A stretch of DNA of 24,700 nucleotides from Priapulus caudatus (GCF_000485595.1 NW_014577164.1:301629-326328), one strand, 5' to 3'. Positions 1-8,994 are shown, numbered from the stretch's first letter. Numbers and translations are program-made. The notes: generated from the sequence alone by a model not told the origin.

Positions 1-46
<46 letters not shown>

Positions 47-56
47 TCTCTCCCCC

Positions 57-102
<46 letters not shown>
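1..102. repeat. (TC)n microsatellite
   Basis: A nearly pure TC dinucleotide array opens the window, with a few CC and TT interruptions near 45-75. It may extend beyond the window edge. A polypyrimidine run like this can form triplex (H-DNA), but nothing ties it to a gene. Confidence 0.97.
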
Positions 103-103
103 G

Positions 104-415
104 AGTCTCTTCGAGAAGAAGAGGAAGCTAATCGCACAGACATTTCAACTCTCGAAACACGCCAGTCGATTGAGACAACGGTAAATCGTTTCGTGCTTGG
201 AGGAGAAATGACCGCGTGAGGTTGCTAATGTTGTTGACACTTCTTTGTAAACATCGACTACACGTAGCTCGGTGAGACACGCGGACAGCTACGGGTATTC
301 CGGATCAACCTAATCTACGGGAATCTCGTATCCATTGTCAAAGTTCGAAAAAAACACCCTTATTGAAAAGTAGTTAGAACCGCGGGACATTATACGTGTT
401 TACACGTGCAGGCTG
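104..415. other. Unique sequence without recognisable feature
   Basis: Mixed-composition DNA between the TC array and a G-run tandem repeat. I see no credible coding frame, splice pair, RNA gene or promoter. Confidence 0.6.
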
Positions 416-519
416 CGTGCATTTGTAATGAAGTGATAAGGGATAATTGGGGGGGGGGAATGACGGCGGAATCGTGCATTTGTAATGAAGTGATAAGGGA
501 TAATTGGGGGGGGGAGTGC
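416..519. repeat. 57-bp direct repeat with oligo-G runs
   Basis: Two adjacent near-identical copies start at 416 and 473 (period 57). Each reads CGTGCATTTGTAATGAAGTG and ends in a long G homopolymer (449-458, ten G; 506-514, nine G). The second copy is cut short after its G run. Homopolymers of this length are also prone to sequencing error. Confidence 0.9.
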
Positions 520-529
520 TAAGCAGATA

Positions 530-1430
530 GGGCTGAGAAGTTGGGATTTATTCGGCTGAAGTTTTAATATATAACGCTGGCTGTACACAGTATACATAAC
601 ACGACATGCTCACAGGCGATAAACTAGCATTGTGGGGCTCGGTATCAGCTAGATGCAGGATCATCGATCAACCATGATTAAAACTGCTGTATGCGTGCAT
701 GGACGTTAAATTGCAACTTGTACACAATCGTCGAAAAACAAAAACAGAAATCAAAATAAGTTCATGTTGCTCAAAATACCTTTTAATATAAACTAACTTT
801 GTTCTTCGTGTGTGACTGACGATTCTATTTTACAGACATTTGCATGGTGCATATCGGATCTGGAATTTTGTTTATGCGTAGCCAAAAAATAACAGCAGTG
901 CGGTGTATATGGTTTCTAATTCTATATATTCAGTATAATTGTATTTTAGAGAGAGATCGGTTTAAATTAACTGCCGGAGTATTGCTTGAAAATTGCAAAA
1001 GCTATCTTATGCGAGAGAGATTTTTAGGGAAATGTGCAATCTGCAAGTCAAATCAGTAGAATTTCAGATAGCTTATACACACCAAATTTAAATAACCATG
1101 CGCGCATGGCTGAGTTTTATTATAGGTTAGTAATAATTCTTCGCGCCCATGTGATATTTATCACCCTGTACAAATGTGTGGTAGATGTCGCTTTCATAGC
1201 ACGCTTGAAGCCTTGTTCGGATCGTATCAGCCGATTGCCTTTTTAATCATTTGGTATGAATGGTGTGTTGAAATTTTGGATTGGTCAGCAGGGGATGCGA
1301 TATATATCACATGAAATATTATTAGATTTGGAGTATTTTTCTCCAATTTCTGCCATTGAACGTTTCTTTTCGGATAGCTTCATTATAAGTCTACGATATA
1401 ACCGTATTATCGCCGTTTGCGCCACGGGCA
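530..1430. other. AT-leaning unique sequence, no gene supported
   Basis: About 900 bases holding only short chance open frames. None shows convincing protein composition, splice context or a recognisable domain. Confidence 0.55.
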
Positions 1431-1433
1431 CTG

Positions 1434-1439
1434 ACGCGC

Positions 1440-1470
<31 letters not shown>

Positions 1471-1483
1471 TGTGTGTGTACGT

Positions 1484-1520
<37 letters not shown>

Positions 1521-1700
1521 TACGTGTGTGACGTGTTGTTTGTGTGTGTGGTGTGTGTGGTATGTGTGTGTGTGTGTGTTGTCGCGTGTGTGTGTGTGTG
1601 GCGTGTGTGGTGTGGGTGTTGTGTGTCGTGTGGATGTGTGGTGTTGTGTTGTTGTGTGCACGCCGCGCGTGTGTGTGCGCGTGTGTGCACGTATACGTGC
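1434..1700. repeat. (CG)n(GT)n array, Z-DNA-prone
   Basis: From 1434 to 1530 purines and pyrimidines alternate without a break for 97 bases: (CG)n, then (GT)n interrupted twice by GTACGTACGT. After that comes degenerate GT-rich DNA to about 1700. Long alternating Pu/Py runs, especially CG with GT, are the classic Z-DNA-forming sequence. The apparent proteins here (poly Cys-Val and poly Thr-His) are repeat translations. Confidence 0.95.
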
Positions 1701-1912
1701 GCGTACAATGCGTGTTCGTGCGTTCGTGCTTACAAGCGCGGGGTGTCTACGTGCGCGGCTGTATGGTTGTCTGTTTCGGTTGGCAAACGTATATAGATGT
1801 GCTCACGTCTAGTTGTATCTGTGATTATCACGAACAATTCACAAAGCGGACAACATCGCCTGGGTATGACCACTGCGCACTATATAACAGATATAACAAG
1901 CTGCTATACTAG

Positions 1913-2297
1913 CAGCCTGTTCTGCTAGCATCTATGACAAATACGACATACGCATATACGCTCTTCTATGATACTATTTGCCATAGGAAGATTCTTCTTT
2001 GCTGCTATATTCCCGTTTGTCTCGCAATGGGAATATAGCAGCAAGTTTCATTTCCGCAATGGATAACGTTTTTAACCTTAAGATTCTTCCTATGACAAAT
2101 ATTGTTGTGTGTGTTGTGCGCATCATAGGAGTTTATGAGCGCTATTATGAACGCAAGCAATGAATTTCAGCTGTAAAGCGGAACGAAGTTGTCTCGCCAA
2201 TATTTGTCATAGGAAGAATCTTCCTATGACAAATAGTGTCCTAGGAGAGCGTATATGCGTATGTCGTATTTGTCATAGATGCAAGCAGAAAATGTTG
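1913..2297. mobile_element. Non-autonomous TIR transposon (MITE-like), copy A
   Basis: A 385-bp element flanked by a perfect 7-bp direct repeat, ATACTAG (1906-1912 and 2298-2304). The ends are inverted: left CAGCCTGTTCTGCTAGCATC against the complement of the right end, CAACATTTTCTGCTTGCATC. The inverted repeats run about 95 bases, and each ends inward in a palindrome built on ATTTGTCATAGGAAGA (right arm 2202-2234 is 16+1+16 perfect). The roughly 100-bp centre has no transposase, so the element depends on a transposase elsewhere. A second copy at 21082-21377 has a different 7-bp target duplication, which fixes the boundaries. Superfamily is unassigned: 7-bp duplications with CA ends could fit P- or Dada-like elements, but that is inference. 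Confidence 0.92.
1998..2079. mobile_element. Nested 82-bp hairpin insertion inside copy A
   Basis: Copy B (21082-21377) lacks this stretch. Here it is bracketed by a 10-bp direct repeat, AAGATTCTTC (1988-1997 and 2080-2089), present once in the empty copy. The inserted DNA contains a perfect 16-bp inverted repeat (1999-2014 TTGCTGCTATATTCCC and 2029-2044) with a 14-nt loop. It could be a very small transposon or a templated repair insertion. The hairpin covers only part of the insert, so it is not a clean TIR element. Confidence 0.8.
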
Positions 2298-2406
2298 ATA
2301 CTAGGCTGCTATACTACTAAGATACTTTGCAGCGACAACAAGTACTTCCTTTGCAACGAACGCGATCATATGAATCGATTGTTGCGTCCTGCCTACCAGA
2401 ACGACG

Positions 2407-2430
2407 CTCCGAACGACGCCTCGTTCGGAG
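2407..2430. repeat. Perfect 10-bp hairpin
   Basis: CTCCGAACGA (2407-2416) and its exact complement TCGTTCGGAG (2421-2430) are separated by a 4-nt loop. No U-tract or RNA-gene context accompanies it, so function is unknown. Confidence 0.7.
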
Positions 2431-2993
2431 ATGCATTGGCTGTCCTATTTTATCGCAGTATTTGTTGTGCCCTTTATCATTTAAATCGCACCACTCCGTA
2501 AATGGAAAAGAAACGACGACGATGAAGAATGTCGATGCTCCCAAAGCGGTCAGACGTCGTCGTCGTCGCCGTCGTCTGTCGTCTGTCGATGAATAATATT
2601 ACCGTTACTCTATACGCAATGATGACGATGACAAGCGGGATGACGTTTCAGAAAAAAGAATCCCCACAGTTTGTGGATTCTAAATCGAAGAATATGAAAA
2701 CTATGAATATCCGTACATCGTACGTCGTCGTCGTGTGTGTGTGTGTGTGGTCGGGGGGCGGTCGCACGTGCACCGTCATTCCCCCTAAAGAAATTGCAGG
2801 TCGCTAGGAGTGAATGACAGATAATGATTCTAATTTTACGGAACGAGAATTAAAACAAGCGGATTACGATTATTGCGATATCATTACGATGCGGAAAGCT
2901 ATAGCGTGCATAATAACACCACTGTACAATGAGACACTTTTACGTCCGCCCCCCGCCCCAAAAAATCGTATGCAACCGCGAGCCGCATCCCAC
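2431..2993. other. CGT/GAC-trinucleotide-flecked spacer
   Basis: Short CGACGACGATG and GTCGTCGTCGTCG runs lie at 2513-2523 and 2553-2583 in opposite orientation, with a (GT)n stretch near 2735-2750. Open frames here translate to Arg- or Val-rich repeats and are not credible genes. Confidence 0.6.
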
Positions 2994-3000
2994 CTCACTA

Positions 3001-3107
3001 CGATGACAATGACGTTGACGATGACGCAACGATGACGATGACGACGACAATGACGATGACGATGACGCAACGATGACGATGACGCAACGATGACGACGAC
3101 GATGACG
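3001..3107. repeat. GATGAC minisatellite
   Basis: Tandem GATGAC/GACGAC hexamers are interrupted by a recurrent GATGACGCAAC module (three times between 3019 and 3090), giving a higher-order pattern. It lies about 110 bases upstream of a splice acceptor, in presumed intron or upstream DNA. Confidence 0.9.
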
Positions 3108-3217
3108 CGCGAAAGGCCCGACGTGTATATTAACTGACGCGTTCGGAAGTTAACTCCACGACTGGAGGTCTCTGCGTTTTCTTTAATTCATTTCTCTGCC
3201 TTTTCTTATCGTTTCAG

Positions 3218-3404
3218 AATCGGGTCGACACTGCAGTGTGGGCCGTCGCCGGACAGTCGAATCCATGAGCACCCCACCAGAGCCCCCAGCTGCTGCCGAT
3301 GATGTGCACCCTGGACAGTAGCATTGGTGGCACCCGCGTTCTCTCCACTGCCTGCGCTCTCCTCGCTCTCTCGATTCTCCTGCATGTCATCGCCGCACAC
3401 GCAG
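3218..3404 (+). CDS. Signal-peptide exon of a secreted or membrane protein (5' partial)
   Basis: The exon is bounded by a strong acceptor (pyrimidine-rich CCTTTTCTTATCGTTTCAG ending at 3217) and a consensus donor (CGCAG|GTAAGG, exon end 3404). Coding begins at ATG 3299 or 3302; an in-frame TGA at 3266-3268 rules out an earlier start. The 35 encoded residues form a textbook signal peptide: polar start MMCTLDSSIGGTR, hydrophobic core VLSTACALLALSILLHVI (14-31), and AAHA at 32-35, satisfying the -3/-1 small-residue rule. The intron then falls in phase 1, common just after signal peptides in animal secreted and receptor genes. The acceptor implies at least one upstream 5' UTR exon. A short upstream frame (3265-3321) overlaps the start in another frame and may dampen translation. 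The mature domains are not identified, so the family is unknown. Confidence 0.6.
3265..3321 (+). other. Upstream open reading frame overlapping the signal-peptide start
   Basis: An 18-codon frame (MSTPPEPPAAADDVHPGQ, then TAG) begins 34 bases before the proposed start and ends inside it. If the exon is real, this is an overlapping uORF of the kind that lowers initiation at the main start. It is less likely to be the real product because it stops within the exon. Confidence 0.3.
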
Positions 3405-3700
3405 GTAAGGAAGGATGTTTGTTACTTATATGAGAAGCTCTTATAGCGTGAAGGCAGCGTGATATCAAGAGAAGATAATAACACATGTGTTACTATCTAC
3501 TCTTGGTGATATCAAGAGCGTATTAAGTATGCTTACTTACAGTTAGGTTAAGTAAGTTAGTAAGTTAAGTTAAGTTGATATACTTAATACGCTCTTGGTA
3601 ATATGAACGCATGTGCCGTACACGCAGGGAAGGCTGTCTGTCACTTATAGTAGCAGCTCTTATAGCGTGAAGCCAACGTAATATGAACGCATGTGCATCA
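3396..3700 (+). repeat. Tandem duplication spanning the splice donor
   Basis: The segment from ACACGCAGGTAAGGAAGG (3397 on) through AGCTCTTATAGCGTGAAGG recurs from about 3619 as ACACGCAGGGAAGG...AGCTCTTATAGCGTGAAGC, with a third partial start near 3685. The native period is about 80 bases, stretched by a 135-bp insertion in the first unit. The duplicated donor has lost its T (GGTAAGG to GGGAAGG), so only the first is a usable 5' splice site. Confidence 0.8.
3466..3600. mobile_element. 135-bp double foldback insertion
   Basis: It begins CAAGAG and ends CTCTTGGTA, flanked by ATAT on both sides (3462-3465, 3601-3604). The neighbouring repeat unit preserves the empty site (CGTAATATGAACGC, 3677-3690). 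Inside are two adjacent hairpins: 3461-3513, whose arms open with GATATCAAGAG, and 3508-3603, with arms ATATCAAGAGCGTATTAAGT and its near-complement. No coding capacity. It is probably a MITE-type foldback sitting in the presumed first intron of the signal-peptide gene. Confidence 0.72.
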
Positions 3701-3792
3701 TACGCAACAGTCATTCCCGATGTACATCATTCCACACCAGTACTTGCCACCATGGTTTGCTCGCCTATCGCAGTCATCGCAATATTATATGG

Positions 3793-3868
3793 CACATTCC
3801 GCAACATTATATAGTCCCCTACGCCACAAGCACATTCCCCAACATTATATACTCCCCTACGCGACAAC
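3793..3868. repeat. 38-bp tandem duplication
   Basis: Two units (3793-3830, 3831-3868) each begin CACATTCC and contain AACATTATATA followed by TCCCCTACGC. A partial relative precedes them (GCAATATTATATGG, about 3779). The repeat ends just before a candidate splice acceptor at 3880. Confidence 0.85.
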
Positions 3869-3880
3869 CTCTCCCCACAG

Positions 3881-4020
3881 TCTCCCACCACACTATCACA
3901 ATGTATCGCTCCCTCGATCACACTTCTTTATCGCGATCTACTCTATTCCTCTACGGTCTCCTCCGCCACACCCAGTATGATCTGCCACAACCCTCCTACA
4001 CCACGGTTTCCATACAACAC
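3881..4020 (+). CDS. Possible second exon, hypothetical
   Basis: The acceptor ACCTCTCCCCACAG ends at 3880 and the consensus donor GTAAGTCG starts at 4021, giving a 140-bp exon. Joined in phase 1 to the signal-peptide exon, it stays open for 46 further codons and ends in phase 0. The peptide (starting VSHHTITMYRSLDH, containing LFLYGLLRHTQYDLPQPSY) has no cysteines and matches no family I recognise. The C-rich composition makes open frames and false acceptors likelier here, so this is only a compatible model. Transcript data would decide it. Confidence 0.2.
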
Positions 4021-4586
4021 GTAAGTCGTCTCATTTTACATCACCCTCCTAGAGTCCTATGTATACTACAGTCCCCGACACTGCAACACCCACTACTAGG
4101 ACGATTCCTACCACATCGGTTGCCGCAACGAACGCAATTCTCGCCACCACATGGTTTCTAGCGCACGACTCAGATCTAGAGTGATTTCGCTCATCTTCCC
4201 TCCATGTCCCTCGATGCCAGTGAAAACCTACGAGATTGTTACCCGCCACCGCCGTGTGGTTAGCAATATTTGCCGCCCACCAGGGGCACTGCAAGAATGT
4301 CCCCTTCCATTTGCCATCTGCTGCTTGCACGATTATTATATTTATTATTATGCAAAATGGACGTCGCACATCAAAAAAATATGGCGCGCCGCGCCGCTTT
4401 AAACCTGTCCTTCGCAGCTAATACGCAGACAGGCAAGAGAGACGAGATGTTGTCAGAATCCTTTTCAAGCTCGCGCGCCAAACTCCATTCTAATTTCAAC
4501 TGCATTATATATTTAAATAAGCAGGGTTTTTTTTTCTTAAATGAAAACCTGCGACAATATCGTGGCCCGTGAGTGGCGCGGCGACG
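4021..4586. other. Spacer, no gene supported
   Basis: C-rich at first, then mixed, including GGCGCGCCGCGCCGC near 4383. Open frames to about 4160 continue the C-rich reading frame and show no domain. I see no further convincing acceptor/donor pair. Confidence 0.5.
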
Positions 4587-4628
4587 ACGCACGCACGCAC
4601 GCACCCACGCCGCACGCACGCACGCCGC
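4587..4628. repeat. (ACGC)n microsatellite
   Basis: Interrupted ACGC tetranucleotides with CCACGCCG breaks, inside a locally CpG-rich patch (about 4570-4720). Confidence 0.85.
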
Positions 4629-5590
4629 ATCTGCTGTTTGCCGCTAATTATGCGTCGGGCGGCATTTTGATGGCATTGCGTGCGCACGCACCGCGCGAAA
4701 TCGTCGGCGGGAGAGAACTCACGACAAGGAATTCATTTTTAATTAAACTTGTCGCTGGCTTTGCTCACCGCGCAGCAGCTTCGGCGCTTTATTGCGCAGA
4801 CGAGAAGCAATGGAGAAAACCGAGCGCTGGATGATACGAAAAACGGATGATAGACGGCGCTGCGTTAGTAGGCCTACGAAGTGAGTACTCACGAGCTGCC
4901 CGCTTTAATAAACAAATGGGTATTGAAGAGGGCACTGCAACGCCGCGGATTTTGCGCGCCCGTAAATATCAGAGGTCCTAAGAGCAAATATGGCCGTGTA
5001 AACTACGTAACCGTACTTAAAAGAGCAATCAATTACAGCCAGCAGCCGATTAAGGCCGAGATTGATCGAGCGATTGCTTCGCGAGTTATGAAAAATCGTC
5101 AGCTCGCGCGTCTCTCTCCCATACACACGATGTTACGACAGTATGATGTAGGCTGCGGAGTCAGCGCCGATGGTCTGTCTGTCTGTCTGTCTGTCCGTCT
5201 ACAGCCCTCCCCTCCTCCTCCTTCTCCTTGCGTACACGTCAGGTGACTCATTTTCGGCACGGGAAAATTTCGCCGGCATTTTCAAGCATCGATCTTCACG
5301 AGGATCGACTCCTCACATGATTTTACAGCAACGAGACGCGAAGCTCGTGTGCTGCTCACTTAGGTACTAGCTAATGAAGACTCGGAGGAACCTTCCAGAC
5401 GACGGGCGTTGGTGAACGCACCCCTCCTCCCTCCATCGCACACGAGTACCTCGCCACGAGAGTGCCTACGTATACACGCGCCTACGATCGGGGATTAACC
5501 TGACGTTGGCCTTCAGACGCAAAAAAACAAAACCGGTAAAGGTCTGCTCTGCTTAGTGCGTCCGCGTGGCTGCACCGACCTGAGCTCTTA
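4629..5590. other. Mixed unique sequence with a small (GTCT)n
   Basis: It holds a CpG-rich beginning, a GTCT run at 5172-5200 and several modest open frames. The longest (4881-5246) has no ATG at its head, no domain, and runs into the GTCT and CCTCCT repeats, so I do not call it. Confidence 0.5.
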
Positions 5591-5652
<62 letters not shown>

Positions 5653-5834
5653 CTCTCTCTCTCTTCTCTCCGCTCCACTCCTCTCCTCCTCTCGCACTCG
5701 CCTCTCCTCTCCGTCTCCTGCTCCCTCTCCCTCTCCCTCTCTCCTCTCCCCCTCTCTCATATATCTATCTTTCTCTCTCTCTCTTCTCTCCTCTCTCTCT
5801 CTCTCTCTCTCTCGTTCTCTCTCGCTCTCTCTCG
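5591..5834. repeat. (TC)n compound microsatellite
   Basis: TC dinucleotides mixed with CTCC and TTTC variants over about 240 bases. The apparent Ser-Leu and Arg-Glu proteins on the two strands are repeat translations. Confidence 0.96.
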
Positions 5835-6099
5835 CCACCTAACCAACGTTCTGTAATCCGGTACGATTTGCGGTCACAATCCGCATGAAGGCCTAATGAA
5901 ATTGACCGCATCCTTGGAAGCCATTGTTGTTTGTGTTGGTGCTCAAAAGTACCCGAATGGCTAACAAGCTTACTTAACGTGTACAGCTGGTCGGATATCA
6001 GTTGTTGACCGACCTCTACACAGTGGCACCAAAGTTAAGGATCGTACCGGGGTAAAGAAGTCTACCGAAATACTGTAAATGTAATGTATATATGTGAAA

Positions 6100-6102
<3 letters not shown>
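5835..6102. other. Unique spacer between two microsatellites
   Basis: Nothing recognisable between the TC and GT arrays. Confidence 0.6.
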
Positions 6103-6169
<67 letters not shown>

Positions 6170-6170
6170 A
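6103..6170. repeat. (GT)n microsatellite
   Basis: Thirty-one uninterrupted TG units to 6164, then a short CGTG variation. Confidence 0.98.
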
Positions 6171-7565
6171 ACGGGCGATATGCTAGCGGCCCAATACGCG
6201 GGGATTCGTCAGCAGTGTTCAGAGATTCATTGTGTAACTTTCCCTGTGCAGCTTTTCCTCCTGTGCAGGCGCGTTGATTGCTAATGTTAGTAAAGCTGTT
6301 CGAAGGCATGGGAAGTAACAGAACCAGTTAAGGAAGCAGTTCTGGCAATCCTCGCAGACAGTCAACAGCGATTGCAATGCCTTTCATTATCCCGACTTCC
6401 CGCCGACTTTCTTGATTAGTGCCTTTGGACTGATACTGCAACGTTTCGCTTTGATCAGTCGCAATGATAATGAAGCTGTCGTACAATTTAGTCCTCGGCT
6501 AAGGAGATACGCGGCCAACCTACCGTTCACCGTCAATCTCGGTTCGGACTGCTGATATTTTCAAGTATAATATAAGCACTAGTAGTCGGTGTATAAGCGC
6601 TCGCACCACTCGAATGTTTTTGCTCGGTTTGGCGCAGGAACACACGAGGTGTTTGAGTGAAATGCGGGTGGGGGCTCCAGTTCCCACAGATACTATACAC
6701 AGTCTGTTTTCCAGCTTTCAGATCGTTGTCCGCCATCGGGACATCGTAATGATTGTCGAAGTAACTCGAGCCGAGACGTTCGAAGTCATTCGACGTCGCT
6801 GATGAAAAAAAAAACGTGCCAGCAGTCGGCAAATCACGGGCGAATCGCGATTCGATTTGTTTTTAAATTGCGAACGGCACCATCTACATATCCGCCATCA
6901 GCTTTTAAGGAAATGAGGTTCGCCGCCGGTTTAAATGGGAAAATGTCCGATGCGCGCAGATTGCGCGCGCCGAGAAAAATACAATTGGAACGCGAACTGT
7001 GTTTACATCCAAATTACGCAGCAACCATCAAGACGCGGGTCTCGCTGGCAGCAGCCCATTAGTTAACTCGGACAGTTTGACATTTGGGAAGTTGATGGCC
7101 AGTACGCGGTCAGAGGGAATACTATAATTAGACGTCTCTCCAATCATCGAGATTGATACGCGATTGCGTAATCCCCCGTTTGCCATCAGGCGCTTCCGGA
7201 GGAGACGTGTCGTGTGCAATTTAGCGCGCGCTGAGTTTCCGTGTCATAACCTGCCTCCGTAACGCTTGCGAACAATAATTGCTGATGTAGCGGATCATTG
7301 TGCGATCGACGCAGGGCCAACAAATTGGATTGGTTTTTTTCTTGGTTTTCGCCGGAGACTCGGTCTTTGCTCCCAACGTAATTGTCGGAATTCAGCTACG
7401 AGAACGGCCCTCACGGCAGGTCGTTCGTGGTCGTTTCTGTATAATACCTTGGGCAGATCACATTATGGAGGCTTGCCCGTGAATAATGCCTGTATGTAGC
7501 GTAGAAGGAATGCGCTGTTTTTACGGAAAGGCTCTTTAGGAAACATGATGTGAAACTTGCATGTG
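6171..7565. other. Unique sequence, no gene supported
   Basis: About 1.4 kb. The only local structure noted is a GCGCGCA/TGCGCGC 7-bp inverted repeat with a 3-nt loop (6952-6968). Open frames of 60-99 codons lack conserved features. Confidence 0.5.
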
Positions 7566-7660
7566 TAATAACAATAACAACAAAAACAACAACAACAACA
7601 TTAATAATAATAATAATAATGATAATGATCAGAACAACAATAATAACAATAATAATAACA
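7566..7660. repeat. (AAC)n/(AAT)n trinucleotide array
   Basis: Alternating AAC and AAT triplets with GAT interruptions at 7621-7632. Confidence 0.93.
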
Positions 7661-7670
7661 TCTACATGAA

Positions 7671-8471
7671 TAATATACAGCACTTTATCTTATAGTGACG
7701 ATTATGATATAATTATAATAATGGTATAGAAAACTATAAGTCATTTAGATCAGTCTTATTTCATGTCATAATGAACTGTGTACCAAGCAGTAATTTTGAC
7801 ACGAGTGAAAATACAAACAAGTCATGTTTTCGCAATAGATGTCATCGCTGCAACTAACCTTTTCACTATTGACCCCAACCTATCCTTGATGGAACATAAT
7901 TTGCATAGGTGCCGTAAATTCTAAAAGGGGCATGAAGACGGACAAATAAGACCTCGACCGCAATTCACTAAACTACGCAAAAAAAGAAAAGAAAACAAAA
8001 TGGCGATAGCGCTATAGTTCATGCTCATCACTTATGGCATTTCCTGTGGCTGCAAAGCCAGCCGTCTCCTAGACGCGCATTTCTTATCTGAAACGTTGGG
8101 AGCTTTATCTTTGCAAATGTATGGCGCAATCGATCTGCCTCCATAATCCCCCTCTAGTCAAATCGCTCACATTACATCTATGCTCTTCCGATAAAAAAAA
8201 TTCCGGAATACGTCATCTGAACTTAATATATAATCTTTGAAAAGTGACGGGTTAGCTGTCAATCTCGCTTACAAATATCACCGATCAGGCAGAAGCCATT
8301 ATCTGTATAATTGCGACGAGGCAGTAACTCGGTAGTATACGCATTGTGGCGCAAGCCAACCGTACGTAGAACCAATAAAGGGAAACATATCGGTGCGATC
8401 CCGCCTCGCCATAGTTTCTGCAAACAATACAGTACTTGAAAATTTTTATCGGATCTCTATTATGGTTCACA
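7671..8471. other. Unique sequence without recognisable feature
   Basis: About 800 bases with no credible open frame or repeat. Confidence 0.55.
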
Positions 8472-8560
8472 GGAAAATGAAATTAATATGAGTTAGATTC
8501 ATAATAATTATGGATTTAATCCATATTATGGATCTAACTCAGATTAACGTTAATTTCCTC
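8472..8560. repeat. Foldback (long inverted repeat)
   Basis: Two arms of about 42 bases meet near 8516-8519: the left contains GAGTTAGATTCATAATAATT and the right ATTATGGATCTAACTC. The outer ends, GGAAAATGAAATTAAT and TTAATTTCCTC, also pair. The structure is AT-rich with small bulges. It could be a degenerate MITE or a palindrome from a fold-back replication event. No target duplication was obvious. Confidence 0.8.
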
Positions 8561-8784
8561 CGAACACAGTAGTTCCTTCTGCTTCCTCGGCACACGACAG
8601 CCGACACAATACAATATTCGGCTTCATACCGGCACAGTATTTATGAGAAGGGGGGCATAAGTAATATGGCAATATCATTACGTGCTTGCCGTGGCCCATC
8701 AAAGCCGTGGGCTAATGGAAAAGGCTCGCCATCATAAATCCTGTATGACCACGAAGGAAAATCCATTGAGATTTGGTGTGAAAC
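8561..8784. other. Unique spacer
   Basis: No recognisable structure between the foldback and the TATA-like motif. Confidence 0.5.
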
Positions 8785-8792
8785 TATAAAAG
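8785..8792 (+). promoter_or_regulatory. TATA-box candidate
   Basis: TATAAAAG on the plus strand. Roughly 50 and 85 bases downstream are ATG 8837 (a 15-codon frame, MPVKSEDSLVVDGGG) and ATG 8871 (42 codons, MAEVNCLSASVLQHPTVFFS..., stop 8997-8999). The second start lies in GATGGCGGAGG, resembling a YY1 site. Spacing fits a TATA promoter, but an 8-mer occurs often by chance and no splice donor clearly follows. Confidence 0.2.
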
Positions 8793-8994
8793 TGTCGTAA
8801 AAGCGAAGGATTTGCGAAGACAGTGCTCGTGTAAGGATGCCAGTGAAATCCGAAGACAGTTTAGTTGTAGATGGCGGAGGTTAACTGCTTAAGTGCATCC
8901 GTTCTGCAACACCCAACAGTTTTTTTCTCGGCGTGTATACGTACCTCGCCGCCACCCACCGGTAGCAAATTCGAATCTAATGAAGCGGTTGAGT

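Noticed and set aside
2160-2501. 113-codon cysteine-rich frame resembling a zinc-binding protein
   Set aside because: Its first part lies in the terminal repeat of the transposon and the cysteines come from repeat DNA; spacing does not fit a zinc finger.
4810-4884. Short ATG frame MEKTERWMIRKTDDRRRC... ending near a GTGAGT donor
   Set aside because: Charged composition and a donor-like site (4880/4881) are suggestive, but 25 codons with no partner exon is too little to call.
4881-5246. 121-codon plus-strand frame
   Set aside because: Begins with GTG, not ATG, ends in GTCT/CCT repeats, and shows no recognisable domain.
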